Below, piece after piece: positions 50,603 to 58,702 of a DNA stretch of 64,000 bases (positions are counted from its first letter, which is position 1; every line of letters begins with the position of its first letter). The translations under genes were made by a program, and so were the position numbers. The DNA is from a virus. The stretch spans positions 102,578-166,577 of the IMG/VR virus record IMGVR_UViG_3300020057_001228; one strand, 5' to 3'. Under the pieces are notes generated by a model that saw only the letters and a program-made list of their open reading frames with translations, searched no databases and had not been told where the DNA came from.

Positions 50603-52057
50603 CTACCTCTGTACTTTTAGTCTTACTACTTCACCGCAGTGCTCTGGAAATACTTCGTCAGTGGTGCATACCCACATGGTCCGAGCAAAGATCAACTCGG
50701 GTGGTGGTTTCTGTGCTGCACCATCTGTCAACACAATGATACCTGTATAGTTCTTACGCTTCCAGATACCACGTACGTGTTTAAGAGCCTCGATAAAGCT
50801 AGTGCCGCCTCTACCCTTGATCGCGTAGCCTGCTGACCTTCTGAAGGGGCTTATATCCTGTACAGAGAAGTCAAACTGTATGACGTCGATCTGTACTCCA
50901 TTCCTATAAGCACCCTCAACCTCAGACAGGAAAGAGGTTAACTCTTTGTTGCTCACAGAGCTAGAGGTATCAAGCAGGAATGCTATATAGGTTCCAGGAA
51001 GAGGTTTGATCTTCGGGGGCTGTCCATACTTGTTCAGCTGACCTGACGTAGCCCTAAGCTGAATCCCACCACAGTATCCTAAGAACCTTCTGATGTAATG
51101 CTGCCATGGTAGCTTAGACGCTTTACCAGCTTCGATGATCTGCTGAATCTTACCAGCTACGTCACCACAGTACTTCTGGAACATCTCAGGGTCTGTCATC
51201 TCTTTAGCAGAGGACATCTCCTGTGAGAGCTTGAACTGAACAGCTTCTTTCATGTTGGGATCTTCGACAGCTGTCTCCCAGTAGTCATGGTTAGAAGCTT
51301 CCTTCATCTGGGCTGTTATATCAGCAGCAGAGGAACCTTCGTCTTCACCTTCAGATGGCTCATCGCCCTCTTCTTCAGAGGATGTACCTTCATCATCGGA
51401 CTCAGACTCTTCATCACTCTCACCAGAGCTATCACTCTCACCAGAGCTATCACTCTCACCAGAGCTATCACTCTCACCAGATCCACCCATATCAGATCCA
51501 GAGCCACTAGACTCGCCTTCACCTTCACCCTCTTCTACAACCTCAGGCAGTAGGCTATATACCCACTTAACCCATTCGTAGTAAGACAGGCTGGTAGCAA
51601 ACCCTTTAGGCATAGAGTTAGTTATGTTCTGTGTAGGAGGAACAAACTTCTGCATAGCATCAAGGAAACGCTTAGGTGTAATGGAGTTAGGAAGCAGCAA
51701 AGCTCCTTGAGCCTCCATCATGACGTTGATAGCCATATCACAGGCTACACTGTAGAGAGGGTCGCCAAACTCAGGCTGCATAGGATGTTCGTAGATCCAG
51801 TGTAGAACCTCGTGCTCCAGTAGGAACAGTCGGCTCTTCAAGGTAATGGTATCCAGTGCCTCTTCATTAATTAGAAGCACTGAGGAGCCTTCTAGCCCCT
51901 CGTAAGTGATACCAAAGTACGCGACATCCTTACTAGGTTTGTACCTCATCTGAAGAACCCAAGCATAATAGAAAGGGTTCCTGGTCAGAAGAGCAATTAC
52001 CGTTTCGCTATAAGCTTGGGTCAAACCTTTCCCCCTTGTCGTCCAGAAGAGTGGCAT
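50603..52057 (-). CDS. Metallopeptidase-like plus vWA protein, copy 2, with Ser/Glu-rich linker
   Basis: 484 residues. HEVLH at 82-86 in the N-terminal zinc-protease-like domain, and Asp107 in SVACDMAIN; a long acidic linker (about 175-245) with a repeated SDSSGE unit; a helical segment; a vWA domain with DTSSSVS near 362 and VLTDGAAQK. AGGAAG precedes the ATG. The linker probably lets the two domains move apart. Partner of MoxR copy 2. Confidence 0.8.
   Translation of the reverse strand: MPLFWTTRGKGLTQAYSETVIALLTRNPFYYAWVLQMRYKPSKDVAYFGITYEGLEGSSVLLINEEALDTITLKSRLFLLEHEVLHWIYEHPMQPEFGDPLYSVACDMAINVMMEAQGALLLPNSITPKRFLDAMQKFVPPTQNITNSMPKGFATSLSYYEWVKWVYSLLPEVVEEGEGEGESSGSGSDMGGSGESDSSGESDSSGESDSSGESDEESESDDEGTSSEEEGDEPSEGEDEGSSAADITAQMKEASNHDYWETAVEDPNMKEAVQFKLSQEMSSAKEMTDPEMFQKYCGDVAGKIQQIIEAGKASKLPWQHYIRRFLGYCGGIQLRATSGQLNKYGQPPKIKPLPGTYIAFLLDTSSSVSNKELTSFLSEVEGAYRNGVQIDVIQFDFSVQDISPFRRSAGYAIKGRGGTSFIEALKHVRGIWKRKNYTGIIVLTDGAAQKPPPELIFARTMWVCTTDEVFPEHCGEVVRLKVQR
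51413..51481 (-). repeat. 18-bp tandem repeat (3.8 copies) encoding SDSSGE
   Basis: Three complete and one partial copy of the 18-base unit lie in the acidic linker of the vWA protein. They are contiguous, so this is not a CRISPR array. Confidence 0.9.
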
Positions 52058-52376
52058 CCAACTCTTCCTGCCCTTTGGTGATGTATAGAGCTTTTCTGAT
52101 CGGCTCGTCTACTACAGCAATGATAGTCCCTTTACACAGCTTGGCAACCTGTCTGATTATTTCCACACCATCCTCTGTTTTTAGCTGGATGGCCATGATC
52201 CTAAGACGCTTCCCTTTGAAGCCACCTGTAAGAGCAATGTGGGTTGACTGGATACACCAACTGTTATCGGAAGCAGCGAACATGACTTTGAGACGATCTG
52301 CACTTGGGAAGAACCCAATGATCTCCATAAGATCATCTCTGTACACGTTCATTACAATGCTGTAGACAGTGATCAT
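52008..52376 (-). CDS. Hypothetical protein (122 aa)
   Basis: Alpha/beta with no motif; overlaps the vWA gene by 50 bases and the 414-aa gene by four. Unrecognised. Confidence 0.5.
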   Translation of the reverse strand: MITVYSIVMNVYRDDLMEIIGFFPSADRLKVMFAASDNSWCIQSTHIALTGGFKGKRLRIMAIQLKTEDGVEIIRQVAKLCKGTIIAVVDEPIRKALYITKGQEELDATLLDDKGERFDPSL

Positions 52377-53617
52377 AACCCTCTACTCCTAATGGCAGTG
52401 TTAGCCTGCTGGAGGTACGTACCGAGGTACTCGTACTCCTTCTGTATAGAGTAATAACTCACTCTCTCTAGCAGGTGTTGAGCAGTAGTGTTCCCAGTCT
52501 TAGCAACTTTGTAAGCACTAGCCACGATTTGTATAAAGCTCTCTAGGCCAATACACTCTAAGATGAACTTGTTGACATTGTGTCGAGTCGTATGTTGCAT
52601 ACGAAGTACCGATAGTACACCTCGCCACGTAGCAGCGTTAAGAGTTTCAGGATACTCCAACCAGAGAGTCCTCAGACAGCTCAGAGTAGGACTATCACCA
52701 TCGGTGTGATCGATCGTGAGCTGGATAGCTTTAGTGACCGTTCTAGCGAGTCCTACAGGGTCTGGGTGTGACTTGAGGTAGCTTACGATACCCGTGGTAA
52801 GTACAGAAGACCACTCTCGTATACTCTGCTTGTCATTAATGCCAGCACCGTAAGAGAGTTCGATCAGATCACAAACTCTTCTTATAGATACTTCTGTTGG
52901 TCTGTTGGTCGTTAGTTTCAGAAGCTCCATGTCTTCAACCACTAGAGAGTCAATGACGTCGCTGGGTACAGTTGGATGGAGTACACAAGCTCGTAGTGTT
53001 AACTTCTTATCAGCATCGTTAACACTGGTGAGTGTAGGATGGTCAGCAACTGCTGGTTTCAATCCTGCCCAGGTCATGATCAACCAGGCTGGACATGCAA
53101 TAGCCGTCGTGACTATCTCGTTGATAGTTAGAACACTCTTCGGTTGTGTATTCAGTATCCGTAAGCCAATGTCTTCAGGTAACAACCTGCTACGGAATGG
53201 CATAGATAAGTCGATACCACCCACCCGTTCATAGAGACAGGCTAGCATCTCCCAGCGGCCGTTGTGAATCCAGGAGGTTGCTATATCATGTCGATCTTGT
53301 GGGTGAGAGTTAGCTTTGAGCTGACCAAAGATGATACTTTTGTACGGATCATGGTCTATTTCCTGATCCATAAATCGTACAGTGTGCGGGTAGTTAGATG
53401 CTAAGGATAAGAGCTGGAGGGTAGTTAGCATAGACCTAGTGTTAGCTAAATAAGATGCTGCACTTTGGTAGATGTCACGCCCTACTCTGGTAAGGAGGAA
53501 GTGGAGTGCTGCTTCAGCTTCGGCTGGACTCTGTGAGTCACCTACAACATCGGCAACAGTATCATGCCGGTCAATCTTCTCTAGTCTTTCCAGCATTGCT
53601 AAGAACGATGTGTCCAC
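52373..53617 (-). CDS. All-helical HEAT-like hypothetical protein (414 aa)
   Basis: GTG start with GGGGAG upstream. Repeating amphipathic helices over the whole length suggest an alpha-solenoid scaffold; no catalytic motif. Could bind proteins of the adjacent vWA/MoxR module. Inference only. Confidence 0.55.
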   Translation of the reverse strand: MDTSFLAMLERLEKIDRHDTVADVVGDSQSPAEAEAALHFLLTRVGRDIYQSAASYLANTRSMLTTLQLLSLASNYPHTVRFMDQEIDHDPYKSIIFGQLKANSHPQDRHDIATSWIHNGRWEMLACLYERVGGIDLSMPFRSRLLPEDIGLRILNTQPKSVLTINEIVTTAIACPAWLIMTWAGLKPAVADHPTLTSVNDADKKLTLRACVLHPTVPSDVIDSLVVEDMELLKLTTNRPTEVSIRRVCDLIELSYGAGINDKQSIREWSSVLTTGIVSYLKSHPDPVGLARTVTKAIQLTIDHTDGDSPTLSCLRTLWLEYPETLNAATWRGVLSVLRMQHTTRHNVNKFILECIGLESFIQIVASAYKVAKTGNTTAQHLLERVSYYSIQKEYEYLGTYLQQANTAIRSRGL

Positions 53618-53942
53618 GTCTCTCCCCGTATGGTCCCATTAATCTTCTGTCTGGACGACGTTGTAGTTCACGTGCTGAGTACTTCATATATAGAGCACGA
53701 AAGCACCAGCTGAGGCCCCTAAGAGCTTCCCACTGCCAGTAAAGAATCTGTACCACGTTGTGGGTCTGTTCTTTACCTGCATAGTGCATAACATTTAGAT
53801 GAACTGAAGCAACCCTGTGTCTTAGATCTGTGATGCCCGCGAGTTCAGCTTTACTTAGAGTTGGTAGTACTGACTTAGCAGTCGCCTTTACAACTCTATT
53901 CCTGATCCTGTTTCTGGTGTGGGCAACAGTTCTATAGTCCAA
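53571..53942 (-). CDS. Basic hypothetical protein (123 aa)
   Basis: TTG start at 53942, with AGGT upstream. Arg/His-rich, helical (RNRIRNRVVKATAK). The end overlaps the next gene by 47 bases. May bind nucleic acid. Confidence 0.45.
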   Translation of the reverse strand: MDYRTVAHTRNRIRNRVVKATAKSVLPTLSKAELAGITDLRHRVASVHLNVMHYAGKEQTHNVVQILYWQWEALRGLSWCFRALYMKYSARELQRRPDRRLMGPYGERRGHIVLSNAGKTRED

Positions 53943-53943
53943 T

Positions 53944-54261
53944 TTAGATACCTACATCGGTCATACACTCCGTTACTCTGAACACAATATCAAAGACTAC
54001 TTCAGCCTCTGGTTCAGTGTACTTAACTTCCTTGAGATAACTCTCTTTGTACTCAGCTAGCAACGCTTTGCTAATAGCTTGGTACGTATCATTAGTATCG
54101 CAGGCAACGTGTACCACAACAAGAGGCATACCATCGTCACTGACACTATATTGACGGAGCACTAGAAAGCCATCGATGACGTCTGTCTCTAGGATCAACC
54201 CATCTGTACCACTGGTAACAGACTGCAAAAGATCATCCAGATCTTCAAACCTATGTATCAC
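53944..54261 (-). CDS. Hypothetical acidic protein (105 aa)
   Basis: GTG start with GGAAGG upstream. Alpha/beta, acidic, with VDGF-like turns. Unrecognised. Confidence 0.5.
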   Translation of the reverse strand: MIHRFEDLDDLLQSVTSGTDGLILETDVIDGFLVLRQYSVSDDGMPLVVVHVACDTNDTYQAISKALLAEYKESYLKEVKYTEPEAEVVFDIVFRVTECMTDVGI

Positions 54262-54283
54262 AACTTACCTTCCTAATTAGTTT

Positions 54284-54320
54284 ATAGGTAGGAGGGGACT
54301 AACCCCCTCCCGATACCTAT
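54284..54320 (-). terminator. Long hairpin, likely terminator
   Basis: Minus strand ATAGGTA...GGAGGGG-GTTAGT-CCCCTCC-TACCTAT, two stacked 7-bp stems, followed by a weak T/A tract. The base of the stem includes the stop of the 82-aa gene. Confidence 0.6.
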
Positions 54321-54565
54321 ATTGTCAGGACTACGTTGAGTGCTTTGTACGCTTCCAACAAGTTTAATCCTGCTGTTGTACCTTTGAGCACCTTGGAAAT
54401 GTCGTGCCTAGCTTTGATAACAAGATCTAGTTCTTCTTGCTCCATAGCTTCCTGGTCTACACAAGTTTGTAGTAGCTGAGCCACAACACTAAAGTCGTGG
54501 TCAGCTTGCAATAGGGCCAACCGCATTGCTGCAGCTTCTACCTCTAGCTCTGAGTAACTACTCAT
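54317..54565 (-). CDS. Hypothetical helical protein (82 aa)
   Basis: All-helical, acidic start, leucine-rich; no ribosome site seen. Overlaps the 105-aa gene upstream by 8 bases. Confidence 0.5.
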   Translation of the reverse strand: MSSYSELEVEAAAMRLALLQADHDFSVVAQLLQTCVDQEAMEQEELDLVIKARHDISKVLKGTTAGLNLLEAYKALNVVLTI

Positions 54566-54875
54566 CGTTGAACATAGCGCGTATCGTCTCTTCTATTTCT
54601 ACATGATCAGCAAAGCCGCGAGGTGCTGGTGTAACTGGGGCTACTACGATATGAGGGAAACGGTCTCTAAAGAATGGATTCTGAGGACGGTTTCTACCTA
54701 CCCCATTATCCAAATCCCGTTGCCTAGCATCTCGTATCTGCTGCATAACGTCAGCCTCAGTAGCATGGGGACCAAGTTCCATACGGTATCTACGGCCATC
54801 AACAGCTTCCGCTGTGACTATAGCGCCATAGGGCCCGAAGTCCCTATTGATAGACACGATACCTAGGTCGTTCAT
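54558..54875 (-). CDS. Hypothetical protein (105 aa)
   Basis: Short beta segments (GIVSINRDFGPYGAIVTAEAV), then a charged helical part and a Pro-rich end. Lies directly behind the E2-like gene (18 bases), so it may belong to the conjugation operon. Unrecognised. Confidence 0.5.
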   Translation of the reverse strand: MNDLGIVSINRDFGPYGAIVTAEAVDGRRYRMELGPHATEADVMQQIRDARQRDLDNGVGRNRPQNPFFRDRFPHIVVAPVTPAPRGFADHVEIEETIRAMFNDE

Positions 54876-54892
54876 GGTGTTCTGCTGACGGT

Positions 54893-57139
54893 CTACCAGG
54901 TCCCTGTAGTTGCGACGGTTGTTCCCCAGTTCCCGGTACCTGTGATGGTTATCGTCGATCCTGACGTTATTGTCGACGTCGACGGCTGGTACTGGACTTT
55001 TGGGACAGCGGATACTCCACCAACAGCCTTGAGCAGAGCGATCTGCTCTGTGATATAGCTAGCTTCGTCGCTGTCACGCTTGAAGATATCCTTGGTAGCA
55101 ACGTTGTAGTACTCACAGAAAGCTACAACATCGTCACCAGAGAACTCACGAGCTAGGATGGGTCTAAGCTGACCTAGTGGTGGACGGCAGCTGGCTGCGA
55201 TCGCACGACTACTCTTCTTAAACATGTACTTAGAAGCACGTGTGATAGCCTTCTGTAGCTTCTCATGAAGTACTGCTCCCTCAGGAACAAACGTCACGGC
55301 AAACTTGAAGTCATCAGGCGTAGCTGTTGGGTACACGGTAATCCTAGACCCTTGAGGGATAGGCATACCACGCCATTCCATAGGACTGGCAACTGCCATC
55401 TCTAGACTCAATGCAGCTAGCTCAGGGTTATCTGGGTTGGCTGTACGAGCGTTCTCATAGAGACCTGCAAAGGTACCAGAGATATGATTACGGATATCAT
55501 CTTCGTAGATATCATCCCTATTGACGTGATACAGAGCTGCAAGCAGGTTCTCACCACGACCTCCAATGTAGGCAGGCCTAGTGGTCAAGACGGTTCTACA
55601 CACCCCAGGAACACGGAACGAAGTCGTAGCCCCTGTGTAGACTGTATCAGGACCCTCAGTAGACATAGTGAAGTAATCAGCTCCACCATTCTCATGAGCT
55701 GCTGGTGACAACAGACCAGAGAACGCAGCACGAGCAACTTGTCTACCCCAGTTATTGATTGCTAGAACTGCCTGCGGGACAACGTCTCCCAGAACCTCAT
55801 TGATAAGCTTGTTTACCGTATTGCCATTCTTATCAAGAGTCTTATGTACAGAGAGTTGCAGCAGTAGAGTATGTACAGGCATGAGGATCTGCTCCCCACC
55901 ACCGTTGCGTCCTGTGTACTGACCAAGGAAGGCATCGATCTCAGGGATGTACCTAGTTATCCGACTCAACGAGTTGATATAGTTAGAGCCAATTTGCATA
56001 GCCTTCTCTGTACCAACGTAGTGTTGAAGAACGATAGCCCTAAGGTTATCCATCTCCTTCTTGTGAACCTGGATAGCTTTGTCTAGAGCTATGTCTAACT
56101 TCGGATTGGTAGTACGGACATAGGTGACAGGAGCCTTCCGTGTGGTCAGTCTAGAACGGATCTCTGAGTAATGCTGTTGCGCTACTCTAGCCCAGTTCAC
56201 ACTGTTGTTAGCAATCGCAGCTACCTTATAGCACTCTGCAGTCACAAAGATCGACTGAGGATTCACTGGGATCTCTTGATCACCAACTACTGCTACATAG
56301 CCCTCTGGTGTGGACTTACAAGGGTAGGTAAAGAACTTGTTGCCCTCAGATAGGACCAGCACTTTATTATGCTCACCAGTAATGGCGTCTACGTACTTGA
56401 AGCTATCTTTAGCCATCGCGCGATACGGTACACCATTCAGCAGGAGCACAGACTGGTCTCTAACCACCTGATCATTACCAGTACGAGAGTTCTCACCATT
56501 CATAAGAGCGGTGAGGTCTCTGCCAGATACAGGAACAGGATAGTCCGTAACGTCTGCCAAGCTTAGCTTGGACCATGCTCTGAACATACCACGTCTAGGC
56601 TCCTGACTCTGTGCTGTAGAGAACTTGGGGTTCTTCGCTAGGATCTCAGGCTTGATGAAGCACAGGTTACCTTCCAAGTGATGGTTGAATGGAGAGCTAA
56701 GGAAGTACGTGATAGCCTGCATCAGGCTCGTACTCTGTCCGTGCCCACCAAAACAGATCTTACCGTTAGACCAAACGTTACCAACCTGGAATGCATTCAG
56801 TCTAGAGTACGTCACATCGAGTGAAGATCTAGTAAAGACACGTAGCTTGTCGTAAGCTGTTCGACCTGGAGTCATATCCCATAGGAACACAAGATTCGGA
56901 ACAGGGACGGTGAGTCGCTCATCCAGAAAGATAACTTCTCTATTGTGAGCTGGAAGTTCAAAGGCGAACGTAGTGTTCAAGCCTCTAACCATCTTCAACC
57001 CAGAGAATTCCAACATAGTTGCCATTGCTGGGATAGTAACCCGCTGTGGTTTCACTACGTTTCCATTGGGGAGTACATTCTCTCCAACTTCAACTAGGAC
57101 ACAGGGGGTACCCCCGATGACTGCTTCGATTGTATCCAT
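54893..57139 (-). CDS. Large protein with PRTRC-B-like E2 (ubiquitin-conjugating-type) domain
   Basis: 748 residues. Around 80-155: PNLVFLWDMTPGRTAYDK, then GNVWSNGKICFGG with Cys129, then FLSSPFNHH. The order (N.V...GkiC.G, then FF.S.F.H) is the E2-like signature of PRTRC protein B; the Cys would carry the thioester. The remaining 550 residues are unrecognised, with a Ser/Thr/Gly-rich tail. Conjugates or transfers the Ub-like protein to targets, if the system is active. Near ThiF and JAMM genes; weak ribosome site. Confidence 0.6.
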   Translation of the reverse strand: MDTIEAVIGGTPCVLVEVGENVLPNGNVVKPQRVTIPAMATMLEFSGLKMVRGLNTTFAFELPAHNREVIFLDERLTVPVPNLVFLWDMTPGRTAYDKLRVFTRSSLDVTYSRLNAFQVGNVWSNGKICFGGHGQSTSLMQAITYFLSSPFNHHLEGNLCFIKPEILAKNPKFSTAQSQEPRRGMFRAWSKLSLADVTDYPVPVSGRDLTALMNGENSRTGNDQVVRDQSVLLLNGVPYRAMAKDSFKYVDAITGEHNKVLVLSEGNKFFTYPCKSTPEGYVAVVGDQEIPVNPQSIFVTAECYKVAAIANNSVNWARVAQQHYSEIRSRLTTRKAPVTYVRTTNPKLDIALDKAIQVHKKEMDNLRAIVLQHYVGTEKAMQIGSNYINSLSRITRYIPEIDAFLGQYTGRNGGGEQILMPVHTLLLQLSVHKTLDKNGNTVNKLINEVLGDVVPQAVLAINNWGRQVARAAFSGLLSPAAHENGGADYFTMSTEGPDTVYTGATTSFRVPGVCRTVLTTRPAYIGGRGENLLAALYHVNRDDIYEDDIRNHISGTFAGLYENARTANPDNPELAALSLEMAVASPMEWRGMPIPQGSRITVYPTATPDDFKFAVTFVPEGAVLHEKLQKAITRASKYMFKKSSRAIAASCRPPLGQLRPILAREFSGDDVVAFCEYYNVATKDIFKRDSDEASYITEQIALLKAVGGVSAVPKVQYQPSTSTITSGSTITITGTGNWGTTVATTGTW

Positions 57140-57153
57140 TGTTCCGTCCCGCT

Positions 57154-57188
57154 AAAAAGGGGGTCAGGAACACCACGTTCCCAACCCC
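57154..57188 (-). terminator. Rho-independent terminator before the E2-like gene
   Basis: Minus strand 12-bp stem GGGGTTGGGAAC / GTTCCTGACCCC (two G-U pairs), short loop, then TTTTT. It divides the operon between the beta-grasp candidate and the E2-like gene; readthrough or antitermination may tune E2-like expression. Confidence 0.8.
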
Positions 57189-57196
57189 AAGGTCTA

Positions 57197-57853
57197 CTAC
57201 CTGTCCCGAACTGAAATGGTCACACGGATAGCGTCACGCTCAACACCCAGCGCATTGGCTAGAGTTGCGATGATACTGTCACGTGCGGCATCTGTAGCCT
57301 GACGAGGCGTGGCCGGTGCTGTAGCTGTAGCTACGGGCACTACCACTGCTGCACGCTGGGCAGCCTTAGCATCGAGTGTCTGCTTTAGCAGGACAGCTGC
57401 GATGAGCTTCGGGCTCCCAACGTCTGCATACTCCAACCTTTCGGTTGCTGACACAACGACACTATGCTCAGCATGAGTCTCGTCGTTGGAGAAGTGGAAG
57501 ATACCTGGCTCGTCTGCGTCAGCATCAACGCTCCAGCCGGCATCCGCCAATTCCCCTAGCAGCCGGCGTGCAGAGGATGTGTCAAAAGACTGCTTGGTTC
57601 CAGTAGTGGCTACCAGAGTCACATAGACTTCGGTAGTACCAGCGGGAAGCTGGGCCACGATGGAATCAGCCGAGGTATCCAGACCACCGAGGTTCTGGTT
57701 GTTGACGTTCACGGTAACCCCTGTGAGCTGGTTCTCACCGATGAGGCCACGGGACATCGCGTTCTCAAACAGCTGACGAAGGGTCCGACCCTGCCAGTTA
57801 CGAGTGATAGCGGTCTCATTGTTGACCGTTAGGTTGAATACTGTTTCAGCCAT
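57197..57853 (-). CDS. Candidate ubiquitin-like (beta-grasp) protein (218 aa)
   Basis: The N-terminal 85 residues read like a beta-grasp domain: strand, LRQLFENAMSRG helix, strands, VNVNNQNLGGLDTSADSIVAQLP, and a last strand VYVTLV. MoaD/ThiS-like rhythm; an internal Gly-Gly at about 55-57. The C-terminal 130 residues are a separate Ala-rich domain with no terminal Gly-Gly, so conjugation by the classic tail would need cleavage. Ub-like identity is inferred from operon context and pattern, not proven. AAGGAG precedes the ATG. Confidence 0.4.
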   Translation of the reverse strand: MAETVFNLTVNNETAITRNWQGRTLRQLFENAMSRGLIGENQLTGVTVNVNNQNLGGLDTSADSIVAQLPAGTTEVYVTLVATTGTKQSFDTSSARRLLGELADAGWSVDADADEPGIFHFSNDETHAEHSVVVSATERLEYADVGSPKLIAAVLLKQTLDAKAAQRAAVVVPVATATAPATPRQATDAARDSIIATLANALGVERDAIRVTISVRDR

Positions 57854-57925
57854 TTAGCTGTCGTCTCCTTGGAGCGATGGTGTGTTGTAATTCTAGAAAA
57901 TACGCTCTAACTAGGCGACGTAGCC

Positions 57926-58702
57926 TTAACTAACTACAGGTTCAGTTACCTGGACAGTAGGTTCCACCACAGCAGCAATCGCTACGGGTGTCAGGGTAGC
58001 CTTCTTGTTCTCAAGCAACTTCGCTAACGTTGCCACAGGGCCAATAGCGTTCTGCTTGAAGTTGACTGAGTCGTAGAACACATCAGCTGGAACTGCCGTA
58101 CCCTTGTACAGAGCAGAAACCAACTGAAGGATCACCGTTGCTCCAGTCACATTCGTACTGATGAGCTGAGGGCTACCTTCATCTGCTGTAGCCATGCATG
58201 ACGGTTCATTGGGATGCCTATCTTGTGGATTGGCAATCTCAGGGTGGAACTGTGTGATGGGAGGCAGCAGATCCTGACCTTCAAGCCGAGCATACAGAAG
58301 CACATTGCCGTTGCTGAGATTGCCTGTCCCACAGATGTAGGCGACGTTCTCAAGGGTTCCGCAGTGATCCTGAATGAGCTTATTGGTCTTATGGTTATCA
58401 ACCGCACTGATGACTAGGGATTCATCAGGAATAGCGGTGACGTTATCCACGTCTAGGAAGGTAGCGATCGTGAACACATCGATCGGAGAGCCCTTTAGCT
58501 GGGCCTGCAATGCTTTTGCTTTGGGTAGTGTGATGTCATTGGTACCAAAACTCTGCCTAGCCAGGTTAGAGCGCTCAACCGTGTCGCCATCAATGATGGT
58601 CAACGCTGGCTTTGCCTCCAAGGAGCTAAGGAATCTATGTAGGGGGCCGAAGAGATTACTCCCGACTCCACCTAATCCAATAAGAATCACATTGCTGAAC
58701 AT
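57926..58702 (-). CDS. E1-like ThiF-family activating enzyme (PRTRC ThiF-like)
   Basis: 258 residues. Rossmann ATP site IGLGGVGSN (9-16), Asp38/Asp40, then ERSNLARQ (43-50), Lys61, VDNHKTN near 102, all in the E1/MoaB/ThiF order. Candidate catalytic Cys169 in EPSCMATADEGSP, matching the SC motif of PRTRC ThiF. Adenylates the C-terminus of a Ub-like protein. Its ATG directly follows the stop of the 642-aa gene (TAAATG). C-terminal tail of about 40 is Ala/Val-rich. Confidence 0.8.
   Translation of the reverse strand: MFSNVILIGLGGVGSNLFGPLHRFLSSLEAKPALTIIDGDTVERSNLARQSFGTNDITLPKAKALQAQLKGSPIDVFTIATFLDVDNVTAIPDESLVISAVDNHKTNKLIQDHCGTLENVAYICGTGNLSNGNVLLYARLEGQDLLPPITQFHPEIANPQDRHPNEPSCMATADEGSPQLISTNVTGATVILQLVSALYKGTAVPADVFYDSVNFKQNAIGPVATLAKLLENKKATLTPVAIAAVVEPTVQVTEPVVS

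Noticed and set aside
51413-51481. CRISPR-like short repeats
   Set aside because: Contiguous 18-bp units without spacers, in frame in a coding region.
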